From Nevskia sp035651715 (GTDB lineage: Bacteria; Pseudomonadota; Gammaproteobacteria; Nevskiales; Nevskiaceae), in assembly GCA_035651715.1 (NCBI GenBank), contig DASRFD010000040.1, positions 1 to 32,101 of the forward strand: a stretch of DNA of 32,101 bases, given 5' to 3'. Each line of letters starts with the position of its first letter. Positions within the stretch are counted from its first letter, which is position 1. The notes under the pieces were generated by a model. The model worked only from the letters and a program-made list of their open reading frames with translations, was not told where the DNA came from and searched no databases. The position numbers were made by a program, and so were the translations under genes. This document shows, piece after piece, positions 9,273 through 17,780 of the stretch.

Positions 9273-10247
9273 ATGGAAATGCTCGGCATGGATGCACCCG
9301 TCGTCGACACCGGCATCGAGGGCGAAGCCGCCCCGCCGCCGGACGACACGCTGTCGCGCTGGCTGCCGCAGGATCATGCCGGGGTCTTTCCCGGCAGCTT
9401 CGAACGGCGCAGCTTCCGCTTCGGCCACGCGCTGTCCGCGCACCCGCTGTTCCAGCTGCCGCGACTGCTGGCGCTGGCGCAGCGCCGCCCCGACAATCTC
9501 GACTACGCCTATTGGTCGAACGGCGGCGTCGCGCCGCAGGACCGCTGGGAGAAAGGCATGGGCGCCGCCCCCTCCCTGGCGCAGACCATCGCCGGCATCG
9601 CCGGCAACGACTCGCTGGTAATGCTGCGCCACCTCGAGGACGATCCCGTCTACGGCCCGCTGATCGGCGCCTTGTTCGCGCAGTTCGTCGAACTGTGCGG
9701 GCCGCGCCTGCGCGGCGACGTGGTGCTCGGCCGCGCCACCGTGATCATCGCCTCGCCGCGGCGCATCACGCCGTACCACATCGACTCCGACAGCAACTTC
9801 CTGCTGCAGCTGGCCGGGCACAAGCGGCTCAGCGTGCTCGACCGCGCCGCGCATGCCATCTCCGACGAGGAGCTGGAGCAGTTCTTCAGCGGCGATTTCA
9901 ACGGCGCCCGCTACGCCGAGCAACGCCGGGCCCAGGCTGCGCACTACGACATCGGCCCGGGCGCGGGCGTGCACATCCCCTGGACCGCGCCGCACTGGGC
10001 GCTCAACGGCGACGACGTCTCCATCGCCCTGAGCCTGGCGTACGACCTGCGCTCGGGCTATCGCCGGGCCAAGCTGCACCAGTTCAACCGGCGCCTGCGC
10101 AGCTGGGGGCTGCGCCCGTCTTCGCCGGGCAGCTCGCGCCTCGGCGACTGGGCCAAGCTGGCCGCCAAGAACAGCTGGAACGGGATGCGCTGGCTCGCCG
10201 GAAAGCGTCCCGACCCCACCACCGAATGGGGCTGGCGTCTGCGCTGA
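9273..10247 (+). CDS. Cupin/JmjC-like protein, putative Fe(II)/2-oxoglutarate oxygenase
   Basis: This is a 324-residue protein from ATG 9273, preceded by AGGGG. The middle carries an FIH/JmjC-like metal-binding pattern: ITPYHIDSDSNFLLQLAGHKRL gives His169-x-Asp171, and VHIPWTAPHWALNG supplies the distal His241. These would form the 2-His-1-carboxylate iron site. Such proteins are usually hydroxylases of protein side chains or small molecules, and cupin-like members also occur in natural-product clusters. The gene stands alone on the plus strand and ends 12 bp from the stop of the convergent PPTase gene. A role in hydroxylating an NRPS-bound amino acid, or a sugar or peptide group of the EPS, is inference. 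No signal peptide is seen, so it is cytoplasmic. Confidence 0.75.
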   Translation: MEMLGMDAPVVDTGIEGEAAPPPDDTLSRWLPQDHAGVFPGSFERRSFRFGHALSAHPLFQLPRLLALAQRRPDNLDYAYWSNGGVAPQDRWEKGMGAAPSLAQTIAGIAGNDSLVMLRHLEDDPVYGPLIGALFAQFVELCGPRLRGDVVLGRATVIIASPRRITPYHIDSDSNFLLQLAGHKRLSVLDRAAHAISDEELEQFFSGDFNGARYAEQRRAQAAHYDIGPGAGVHIPWTAPHWALNGDDVSIALSLAYDLRSGYRRAKLHQFNRRLRSWGLRPSSPGSSRLGDWAKLAAKNSWNGMRWLAGKRPDPTTEWGWRLR

Positions 10248-10259
10248 GCGCGGGGCGGT

Positions 10260-11039
10260 TCAGCCGGCGGCCAGGCTGACGGCGGTGACGATCAGGCCTT
10301 CGTGAAAGCGGAACCGGCCGAACCATGGCGGCGCATGCTGCTGCTGCAGCCGCGACAGCCCGAGCGGGCGCACGGCGAAGCCGCCGCTGCCCAGCTCCCA
10401 GCCGGTGAAGTCCACCGTCATGTCGGCGAACTCCAGCAGCTGCCGCGTCACCGCGTACTGGCACTTGTAGAAGGCTTCCTTGGCGCTGAAGATCAGGCTG
10501 GCCACGCGGCGGCGGTCGGCTTCGGGCAGGCGCTGCAGCCATGCCACCTCCGGCGGCGCGCAGATGCGCTGCCAGACTTCGGCGCTCATCCCCGCGACCT
10601 GCTCCACATCCAGGCCGATGCCCTTGTAGCGGCTGCTCTCGCCGATCGCGCTGGCGCAGTAGCCATGGGTGTGCGCGATGCTGCCGCAGAGGCTGCGCGG
10701 CCACAGCGGGCTGCGGTCCTCGCCCACCTTCAGCGGAAAATCGGCGCAGCCGAACTGCTCCAGGCCGGCGCGCGCGCAAAGGCGGCCGGCGGCGAACTCG
10801 CCGGCGCGCTTGAGCGAGGCGCGGCCGACGAAGGGCTTTTCCTCCGGGTGCAGGGCGGCGGGGTCGCCCGGCCCGAGCAGCTCGTGGCAGGCGATATCGG
10901 GCGGGAACAGCTCGCGCAGCAGCGGTGACGGCCGCACCCGCCCGAGGCGGGCGACCAGGCGCAGCGGCGCCGTCTCCTCGCGAAATCCGGACTGCTGGGT
11001 CATGGCACGGCCATCCTGTCCTCCCGGAACCGCCGCCAT
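10260..11039 (-). CDS. EntD/Sfp-type 4'-phosphopantetheinyl transferase
   Basis: This is a 259-residue protein from ATG 11039, preceded by GGGGGA. A downstream ATG at 11003 would give 247 residues but its best Shine-Dalgarno is 16 bases away. Diagnostic motifs are GIGLDVEQV (Mg2+/CoA site Asp and Glu) and FSAKEAFYKCQY. An N-terminal EntD-like domain contains RASLKRAGEFAAGRLCAR and SPLWPRSLCGSIAHTHGY. It moves phosphopantetheine from CoA to a carrier-protein serine. It follows NRPS1 by 36 bp on the same strand, so it is most likely the activating enzyme of both NRPSs here (Ser1019 of NRPS1, Ser1304 of NRPS2). Confidence 0.93.
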   Translation of the reverse strand: MAAVPGGQDGRAMTQQSGFREETAPLRLVARLGRVRPSPLLRELFPPDIACHELLGPGDPAALHPEEKPFVGRASLKRAGEFAAGRLCARAGLEQFGCADFPLKVGEDRSPLWPRSLCGSIAHTHGYCASAIGESSRYKGIGLDVEQVAGMSAEVWQRICAPPEVAWLQRLPEADRRRVASLIFSAKEAFYKCQYAVTRQLLEFADMTVDFTGWELGSGGFAVRPLGLSRLQQQHAPPWFGRFRFHEGLIVTAVSLAAG

Positions 11040-11075
11040 GCGGCGTCCCCCATGCGCTCCCGAGCGTAGCAGGAG

Positions 11076-14000
11076 TCAGCGCGTGCCGGCGTCGAGCATG
11101 GTGGCGATGCACTGCGCCATGCGCCCGACGCCGGGGTCGCGGAACATGCTGAAATGATCACCGTCCACTTCCACCACGTCAACCCCGTAGCGGGCAAAGG
11201 CGCCCCAGCCCATGCGCCAGTCCAGCCCGCCGCCGCTGGGCTCGGCGGCGCTGCGGAACAGCACCAGCGGTCCGGAATAAAGCCGCGGCTCGTAGCGCTC
11301 GGCCGCGGCCTGCAGGTAGTGCAGCAGCCATTGATCGTAGCGCTCGTCGCCGACGGCGCCCGGCACGGCCGCGGCCTCCTCCGTCGGGGCCGGCAGGCGG
11401 CCGAGGCGGCGCAGCAGCTTCTGCACCACCACGCGGCGGCCGAGGAAGCCGCGCAGGCCGCTGCCGCCGCGCCGGGCGCGCTCCCAGTCCTGCAGGATCA
11501 GCTTGAGCCGCTGCGCATAACGCGCCACCGCCCGCCGCAGCGGCGGCATGCGCTCGAAATAGCGCGGCACGTGGGTGTCGATCATGAACAGGTGGCTGAC
11601 CCGCTGGCCCGACGCGATCAGCTGCTGGGCGATCTCGAAGGCCAGCGTGCCGGCCACGCACCAGCCGAGCAGCGCGTACGGGCCTTCCGGCTGCACCCGG
11701 CGGATCAGCTGGACATAGCCTTCGGCGATCTCGGCCAGCGACTGCGGCAGCTCCTGGTTGGGCAGCGCCGGGTCGAACAGCTGCAGCGAGGTGAACGGCC
11801 GGTCCGAGCCCAGCTTCTTGGCCAGCAGGCCGTAGATGCCGGTGTTGTTGATGGCGATCAGCGGCGGCCGCGTGCCGTTGGGCTGCAGCTTGATTACCTG
11901 GCGGAAGTCGTACTGCCTGGCACCGTCCTGCTCGAGCAGCCGCGCCAGGCCGCGCACGCTGGCGTCGTGGAACAGCCCGGACAGGCTGATGCGCTGGCCG
12001 AAGCGGCGCTCGATGCGCACCAGCATGTGCGCGGCGAGCAGCGAATGCCCGCCCAGCTCGAAGAAGTTGGCGTCGGGCTCCGTCACCGGCAGGCCCAGCA
12101 CTTCCTGCCAGATCGCCGCGATGGCCTGCTCCGCTTCGCTCAACGCGGCGGGCGCGCGCGGCGCGGCCGGCGCGGCGGACGGCGGCGGCAGGGCGCGGCG
12201 GTCGACCTTGCCGTTGGGCATGCGCGGCAGCGCCGGCAGCAGCACGAAGGCGGAAGGACACATGTAGCGCGGCAGGAAGCGGCCGAGCGCGGCGCGCAGG
12301 TGCTCGAGCAAGGCGCCCTCCGCGGGCGTGCCGGCGCGCGGCACCACGTAGGCGACGATGGCCTCGTTGCCGGCGGCGTCCCGGCCGAGCACCGTCAGCG
12401 CCTCCTGCACTTCCGGTTGCGCCAGCAGCACCGACTCGATCTCGCCCAGCTCGATGCGGAAGCCGCGCAGCTTGATCTGGCCGTCGGCGCGGCCGAGATA
12501 TTCAAGCTGGCCGCCGGGGCGGGCCCGCACCATGTCGCCGGTGCGGTACAGGCGCGCGCCCGGCCGGCCGCCGATGTGGTCGGGGACGAAGCGCTGCGCG
12601 GTCAGCTCCGGCAGGCCCAGGTAACCGAGACCGACGCCGTCGCCGCCGATGTACAACTCGCCCGGGGCGCCCGGCAGCACCGGCTCGCCGTGCTCGTCGA
12701 GGATGTGGAACTGCGTGTTGGCGATGGGCGGACCGAGCGGCACCGGCCCGCTGCCGCTCTCGACCTTGAGCGCCGAGGACAGCACGGTGGTTTCGGTCGG
12801 GCCATAGAGATTCCACAGCTCGCCGCCGGCGCGCAGCAGGCTCTCGGCCAGCTGCCGCTGCATCGCCTCGCCGCCGCACAGCATCTTCAGCCCGGGCTTG
12901 CCCTGCCAGCCGGCGAGCAGCAGCAACTGCCAGGTCACCGGCGTGGCGAACATGACATTGATGTCGTGGCGCCGCATCAGCTCGGCCAGCGCCTCGGCAT
13001 TGGCCGCCTCCTCCTCGCGCGCCAGCACCAGCCGCGCGCCGACCGAAAGCGGCAGCAGCAACTCCAGGGTGGCGATGTCGAAAGCCACCGTGCTCAGGGC
13101 CAGGAAGCGGTCGCCGGCGGCCAGGCCGGGGACGCGGCGGCAGAACCACAGCAGGTTGAGCAGGCTGCCGTGGGCGATGCGCACACCCTTGGGCTTGCCG
13201 GTGGAACCGGAGGTGTAGATGACGTAGGCGGCGTCGCCCGGCGCGGGCCCCTCCGGCGGCGGCGCATCGTCCGCCTCGTCGTCGCGGTCGAGCAGCAGCA
13301 GCGGCGCGCGCAGCGACCCGGGCGGCATGGACCGGGTGGTGCCGAGCACGGCGCCGAGGCCGGCGTTGTCGACGACATAGCCGACCCGCTCCGGCGGATG
13401 GCTGGGATCGATCGGCACGTAGGCCGCGCCCGCCTTGAGCACGCCGAGCAGGCCGGCCACCAGCTCGACGCCGCGCGGCAGGTACAGGCCGACCAGGCAG
13501 CCGCGGCCGACGCCGCGGGCGCGCAGGCGCCGCGCCACCCGGTCGGACCTGGCGTCGAGCTCGGCGTAGCTGAGCTGGGTGTCGCCGACCACCAGGGCCG
13601 CGGCCTGCGGCTGCTCCCGCGCCCGCTCGCGGAACAGGTCGACCACGGTGAGCTGGCGCGGATAGTCCGCCGCCGTGTCGTTCCAGCCCGACAGCAGGGC
13701 CGCGCGCTGCCGCGCGTCCAGCACCGGCAGCCGTGACAGGCGGCAGCTCGGGTCGGCGACCGCGCCGCGCAGCAGCACCTCGTAGGCGTGCAGCAGGCCG
13801 TCCACGGTCTGCTCCTCGTAGAGGTCGGCGTCGTACTCGCAGCACAGCTGCCAGCCGCCGTCGAGCTGGAGCATGGCGAAGCTCAGGTCGTAGATCGGCC
13901 CGGACGACAGCGGCGGCAGGTCGACCAGCCTGAAACGCCCGTGCCGGGCGTCGCGCACGTGCGGCCGGTGCAGCACGAAATTGACCGAGAACAGCGGCGG

Positions 14001-15098
14001 CCGGCTCAGGTCGCGCTGCGGCCGCACGATGTCGACCACTTTCTCCAGCGGCAGGCGCTGGTTGTCGAAGGCGTCGGCGATGGTGGCGCCGACGCGCCGC
14101 AGCAGCTCGGTGAAGGACGGGTCGCCGGACAGGTCGTTGCGCAGTGCCAGGGTGTTGACGAACGGCCCCACCAGCGCCTCCAGCTCGACCGCGTCGCGTC
14201 CGGGCACCTGGGTGCCGATGCAGATATCGGTCTCGCCGGTATAGCGGTGCAGCAGGGTCAGCAGCACCGCGCTCGCCGCCATGAACAGGGTGCATCCCTC
14301 GGCGCGCGCCAGCTCGCCCAGCTTGACGCCGAGGGCTGCGTCGAGCCGCAGCGAGGCGATGCGGCCATTGGATTTCTTCACCGGCGGACGCAGCCGGTCC
14401 GTCGGCAGCTCGAAATGATGCAGCCCCTGCAGGGCGCGCTGCCAGAAGCGCTCCTCCGCCGCCAGATCGGCGGTGTCCGCGGCCTCGGCCTCGCAATGCG
14501 CGCAGAAGCCCAGCGGCAGTTCCGGCAACGCCGGCGGCCGCCCGGCCTGGAGGGCGGCGCAGATCACGCCGAGCTCGCGCGCCAGGATGCCCAGCGACCA
14601 GCCGTCCATGACGATGTGATGGGCGGTCACCAGCAGGATCGAGCGGCTCTCGCCCAGGCGCAGCCGCGTGGCGCGGATGAACGGCGGCGCCGCCAGCAGG
14701 TCGAACGAGGCCCGCGCCTCCAGCTCGGCGATGCGGCGGCCCTCCGCCTCGGCCTCGGCCGGCGGCAGCCCCGACAGGTCGATCTCGGGAATGCGGAAGC
14801 TCACCTGCGGCCGGATCGACTGCAACAGCTCGCCGCCGGCTTCGACGAAGGACGCCCGCAGCACCTCGTGCCGCATCAGCAGCAGGCGGAAGGCCTGCTC
14901 CAGGTGGGCGGTGGCCACCTCGCCTTCCAGGCCCCAGCGCACCGCCACGTGCAGCGAGGGGCTGCCGGGATAGAGCTGGTTGAGCAGCCAGAAGCGCTTC
15001 TGGCCGGCGCAGCAGGGCCGCGGCTGACCGCTTGTGGGCCGCGCCGCGGCGCGGGGTTCGTCGCCGCTGCGGGCGGCTGGTGCGATGGTCGCGTTCAT
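11076..15098 (-). CDS. NRPS 1: condensation - adenylation - carrier - thioesterase
   Basis: This is a 1340-residue single-module NRPS. The C domain (about 30-460) has an intact HHIVMDG (His160-His161, Asp165). The A domain (about 480-965) has YTSGSTGKPKG, FDIATLE, YGPTETT, LYRTGD and NGKVDRR. By eye the substrate code is roughly D-I-L-F-M-C-L-V-L-K, which I cannot assign. The carrier domain has ELGGHSLLAA with Ser1019. The C-terminal thioesterase (about 1060-1340) has a Cys nucleophile, GWCVAG (Cys1147), with probable Asp1174 (MIDTH) and His1315 (GDHFSM). I chose ATG 15098; GAGG abuts it directly, a poor spacing, and upstream in-frame sequence overlaps the EPS promoter region. A C domain at the N-terminus means it needs an upstream acyl donor, most likely NRPS2. 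It forms an operon with the PPTase gene. Confidence 0.92.
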   Translation of the reverse strand: MNATIAPAARSGDEPRAAARPTSGQPRPCCAGQKRFWLLNQLYPGSPSLHVAVRWGLEGEVATAHLEQAFRLLLMRHEVLRASFVEAGGELLQSIRPQVSFRIPEIDLSGLPPAEAEAEGRRIAELEARASFDLLAAPPFIRATRLRLGESRSILLVTAHHIVMDGWSLGILARELGVICAALQAGRPPALPELPLGFCAHCEAEAADTADLAAEERFWQRALQGLHHFELPTDRLRPPVKKSNGRIASLRLDAALGVKLGELARAEGCTLFMAASAVLLTLLHRYTGETDICIGTQVPGRDAVELEALVGPFVNTLALRNDLSGDPSFTELLRRVGATIADAFDNQRLPLEKVVDIVRPQRDLSRPPLFSVNFVLHRPHVRDARHGRFRLVDLPPLSSGPIYDLSFAMLQLDGGWQLCCEYDADLYEEQTVDGLLHAYEVLLRGAVADPSCRLSRLPVLDARQRAALLSGWNDTAADYPRQLTVVDLFRERAREQPQAAALVVGDTQLSYAELDARSDRVARRLRARGVGRGCLVGLYLPRGVELVAGLLGVLKAGAAYVPIDPSHPPERVGYVVDNAGLGAVLGTTRSMPPGSLRAPLLLLDRDDEADDAPPPEGPAPGDAAYVIYTSGSTGKPKGVRIAHGSLLNLLWFCRRVPGLAAGDRFLALSTVAFDIATLELLLPLSVGARLVLAREEEAANAEALAELMRRHDINVMFATPVTWQLLLLAGWQGKPGLKMLCGGEAMQRQLAESLLRAGGELWNLYGPTETTVLSSALKVESGSGPVPLGPPIANTQFHILDEHGEPVLPGAPGELYIGGDGVGLGYLGLPELTAQRFVPDHIGGRPGARLYRTGDMVRARPGGQLEYLGRADGQIKLRGFRIELGEIESVLLAQPEVQEALTVLGRDAAGNEAIVAYVVPRAGTPAEGALLEHLRAALGRFLPRYMCPSAFVLLPALPRMPNGKVDRRALPPPSAAPAAPRAPAALSEAEQAIAAIWQEVLGLPVTEPDANFFELGGHSLLAAHMLVRIERRFGQRISLSGLFHDASVRGLARLLEQDGARQYDFRQVIKLQPNGTRPPLIAINNTGIYGLLAKKLGSDRPFTSLQLFDPALPNQELPQSLAEIAEGYVQLIRRVQPEGPYALLGWCVAGTLAFEIAQQLIASGQRVSHLFMIDTHVPRYFERMPPLRRAVARYAQRLKLILQDWERARRGGSGLRGFLGRRVVVQKLLRRLGRLPAPTEEAAAVPGAVGDERYDQWLLHYLQAAAERYEPRLYSGPLVLFRSAAEPSGGGLDWRMGWGAFARYGVDVVEVDGDHFSMFRDPGVGRMAQCIATMLDAGTR

Positions 15099-15195
15099 CC
15101 TCGAAAATAGTGCTGAAGTGGTGAGGCGCCGTCGGCGATGCAACCGCCGCGACCTGGCAGTGACCTGGGGCAAAGTACGCAGCGCTGGAGGCGCC

Positions 15196-15204
15196 GTCTG
15201 TCGT
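15196..15204 (-). promoter_or_regulatory. ACGACAGAC motif upstream of NRPS 1
   Basis: ACGACAGAC reads on the minus strand from 15204, 106 bp before the NRPS 1 start, in the gene's orientation. It differs by one base from the CGGACAGAC core of the epsE and GT26 sites. It sits in the 292-bp divergent region between NRPS 1 and epsE and overlaps a small GTCT...AGAC dyad. Confidence 0.35.
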
Positions 15205-15256
15205 AGACCGTACATAGGGGTACGACCCGGGGCGGGACCTGGAGAATGTACGTGAA

Positions 15257-15290
15257 CGGACAGACCCCCCTTGCCCCGCTTTCCTAGAGT
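15257..15290 (+). promoter_or_regulatory. Shared CGGACAGACCC ... CCTAGAGT promoter block upstream of epsE operon
   Basis: CGGACAGACCC begins at 15257 and CCTAGAGT lies at 15283-15290, 134 bp and about 100 bp before the epsE ATG. The pair matches the region upstream of the GT26 gene (6236-6269) in sequence and, within one base, in spacing. This is the best candidate promoter for the long EPS operon. Confidence 0.55.
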
Positions 15291-15390
15291 CGCTGCAGCC
15301 CGGAGCGGGCGGCCGTGCAGCATCGCGGCGCCGGCCCGGCTGTAACGCAGCATGCGGTCTTGCATGCGGTCAGGGAAGACGAGTGCAGCC

Positions 15391-16350
15391 ATGGACCAGA
15401 TCAGGCTTTGCAGGCGGCGCGGCGCGGCGTGGTGCCGCCTTGCCGGCGCACTGTGCGCGGCGCTGCTCGGCGTCGGCACGGCGCTGGCGCAGGACGATTC
15501 GGTGGCCTCCATCAATTCGAGCTCCGGCATGCGCCTCGAGCCGAGCCTGAGCATGGACGAGGCGCTGCCGCCGCCGCAGGTGGCGGACGCGCCGGCGTCG
15601 CCGCCCGCCACGCCTTCGGATGCGGCCGACCCGGTGATCAAGCTGGGCCCGGGCGACGCGGTGGCGGTGCAGGTATACGGCCGCCCCGAGATGAGCACCA
15701 CCACCTACGTCGCCGACAACGGCAGCATCAGCGTGCCGCTGGCCGGCGCCGTGCAGGTGGGCGGCCTGTCGCCGGCCGAGGCCGGCGAAGCCGTGGCCAA
15801 GGCGCTGCGCGACGGCCAATACCTGCTGCGGCCCCAGGTCACGGTGACGCTGTCGCAGTTCCGCAGCCAGCAGATCTCGGTGCTGGGCGAGGTCAAGACC
15901 CCCGGCCGCTATCCGCTGGAGTCGCGCACCAGCGTCATCGATCTGCTGGCCCAGGCCGGCGGCGAGACCGAGAACGGCGCCGACGTCATCTACGTGCTGC
16001 GGCCGCACCCCGGCGGCGGCACCGACCGCTTCCCCATCGACCTGAAGAGCCTGCGCCAGGGCCCGCTGCCGACCATGGCGCTGAAAGGCGGCGACTCGGT
16101 ATACGTGCCGCGCGCCGACCGCTTCTACATCTACGGCGAGGTCCAGGCCCCCAACGCCTACCGCCTCGAGCCCGGCATGACCGTGATCCAGGCGCTGTCG
16201 CGCAGCGGTGGCGTCACCGCGCGCGGCAGCGAGCACCGCATCGTCATCACCCGCCAGACGCCGGACGGCGGCCACGTGGCCTTCGACGCCAAGCCGTTCG
16301 ACCAGGTGCAGGCCGATGATGTCATCCGCGTCAAGGAGCGCATTTTCTGA
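15391..16350 (+). CDS. epsE: EpsE/Wza-type polysaccharide export protein
   Basis: This is a 319-residue protein from ATG 15391. A signal peptide (LAGALCAALLGVGTALA) ends near residue 33 and lacks a lipobox, so the protein looks like a soluble or peripheral periplasmic form, not a Wza-like lipoprotein. A Poly_export domain follows (about 85-165, IKLGPGDAVAVQVYG, SISVPLAGAVQVGGL). Two SLBB units follow: FRSQQISVLGEVKTPGRYPLE, and FYIYGEVQAPNAYRLEPGMTVIQAL. The sequence between and around them is very close in pattern to the EpsE family of betaproteobacterial EPS loci. It forms the periplasmic part of the export channel. It is the first gene of an eight-gene operon; its TGA overlaps the next ATG by one base. 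Confidence 0.94.
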   Translation: MDQIRLCRRRGAAWCRLAGALCAALLGVGTALAQDDSVASINSSSGMRLEPSLSMDEALPPPQVADAPASPPATPSDAADPVIKLGPGDAVAVQVYGRPEMSTTTYVADNGSISVPLAGAVQVGGLSPAEAGEAVAKALRDGQYLLRPQVTVTLSQFRSQQISVLGEVKTPGRYPLESRTSVIDLLAQAGGETENGADVIYVLRPHPGGGTDRFPIDLKSLRQGPLPTMALKGGDSVYVPRADRFYIYGEVQAPNAYRLEPGMTVIQALSRSGGVTARGSEHRIVITRQTPDGGHVAFDAKPFDQVQADDVIRVKERIF

Positions 16351-17780
16351 TGCAGCGCACGGACCTTATCGCTTACCACATGGGCGGCCAGCAGCCGCTC
16401 GCCGCCGTGCCCGAAGCGCTGGCGCCCCCCGGCCTCAGCCTGGTGCAGCTGCTGCATATCCTGCGCGCCCACTGGCGCCGCGCCCTGCTCGCCTCGCTGG
16501 CGGTGTTCCTGCTCGGCGCGCTGGTGGTGATGCTGCTGCCCAGGACCTACACCGCCACCGCCACGCTGATGATCAACTACCAGGTCAACGATCCGCTCGG
16601 CGGCAAGGACTTCCCGGAAGGCCTGCTAGCCAGCTACGTCTCCACCCAGGCGGAGCTGCTGCGCGGGCCGCAGGTGCTGATCCCGGTGATCGACCAGCTG
16701 CATCTGGAGAACAACCGCCACTACAGCTCCGGCTACCACGGCAGCCCGGAAGGGCTGCACGAATGGATCGAGCAGAAGCTGGCGCAGAAGCTGGTGGTGA
16801 CGCAGGGCCAGACCGGCAGCCAGCTGATCTACGTCAGCTTTTCCGCCAGCGACGCCGCCGAGGCGGCGCGCATCGCCAACGCCGTGGTCGACACCTACAT
16901 GGAGCAGGCCGGCGAGCGCGCCAGCGGCCCGGCCAGCGAGCACGCGCGGCGCTACTCGGCGCAGCTGGAGGAGCTCAAGGCCAAGGTCAACAAGGCGCAG
17001 GACGAGGTCACCGCCTTCCGCCAGAAGAACAACATGATCGACATCGGCAAGCCGGACGACGAGATCGCCCTGCTCGCCTCGATGGAGGCCAAGCTGGCCG
17101 ACGCCCAGGCCGCGCGCCATGCCGCCGAGGCGCGCCTGGCCGGCAACGCCGCGGTCAGCGCCGGCGTGCTCGGCTCGACCATGGTGCAGACCCTCAAGAC
17201 CCAGCTGGCGGTGCAGGAAGCGCACATGGCCGAGCTGCGCGCCACGCTCGGCCCGCGTCATCCCGACGTGCTGCAGCTGCAATCGCAGATCGACGCCACC
17301 CGCGCCTCGCTCGGCAGCGAGCTGCATTCCTGGTCGGACGGCGAAGTGTCCGATCTGAAGGTGGCGCAGGAGCTGGAGCAGAAGCTGTCCGCCGCCGTCG
17401 ACCAGCAGCGCGCCAAGGTGCTGCGCATGAAGCGCTTCCAGGACGAGGCCGCCAACCTGCAGCTCGAGCTGGAGTCGGCCGAGGCGGTGTACAAGCGCGC
17501 GCTGGAAGGTTACGACCAGGTCCTGGCCGCTTCCAGCGGCCGCTACACCAATACCACCGTGATCGACCGTGCCCGCACGCCGGTGAAGCCGACCACGCCG
17601 AAAGTGATGAAGAGCCTCGCCGCCTGCGCGGTGCTGGGGCTGCTGCTCGGCTTCGGCGGCGCGCTGCTGTACGAGCTGGTGTATCGGCGGGTGCGCTGCC
17701 GCGACGACATTGAACGCAGCTACGGCGTGCCGGTGCTCGCCGAAATCATGCCTTTGCCATCCATCGGGAGCGCCACATGA
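16350..17780 (+). CDS. epsF: EpsF/Wzz-type chain-length determinant (polysaccharide co-polymerase)
   Basis: This is a 476-residue protein. A first membrane segment lies at about 45-65 (ALLASLAVFLLGALVVMLL), followed by PRTYTATATLMINYQ typical of Wzz domains. The long periplasmic region has coiled-coil stretches (about 195-250 and 330-390). A second membrane segment sits near 415-435, closely preceded by the proline-rich ARTPVKPTTPK. It sets polymer length together with the Wzy polymerase and links the inner membrane to the EpsE channel. No ATPase domain is fused; that role is in the next gene. AAGGAG (16333-16338) serves as ribosome site, and the stop overlaps the next start as ATGA. Confidence 0.94.
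   Translation: MQRTDLIAYHMGGQQPLAAVPEALAPPGLSLVQLLHILRAHWRRALLASLAVFLLGALVVMLLPRTYTATATLMINYQVNDPLGGKDFPEGLLASYVSTQAELLRGPQVLIPVIDQLHLENNRHYSSGYHGSPEGLHEWIEQKLAQKLVVTQGQTGSQLIYVSFSASDAAEAARIANAVVDTYMEQAGERASGPASEHARRYSAQLEELKAKVNKAQDEVTAFRQKNNMIDIGKPDDEIALLASMEAKLADAQAARHAAEARLAGNAAVSAGVLGSTMVQTLKTQLAVQEAHMAELRATLGPRHPDVLQLQSQIDATRASLGSELHSWSDGEVSDLKVAQELEQKLSAAVDQQRAKVLRMKRFQDEAANLQLELESAEAVYKRALEGYDQVLAASSGRYTNTTVIDRARTPVKPTTPKVMKSLAACAVLGLLLGFGGALLYELVYRRVRCRDDIERSYGVPVLAEIMPLPSIGSAT

Noticed and set aside
15155..15172. Second sigma54-like element (TGGCAG...GGGGC) upstream of epsE
   Set aside because: GG and GC are 14 bases apart instead of 12, and sigma54 spacing is strict.
15099..15704. 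Extension of NRPS 1 upstream to an in-frame ATG at 15704
   Set aside because: The added ~200 residues overlap the start of epsE and its promoter region and have no C-domain or other known pattern.
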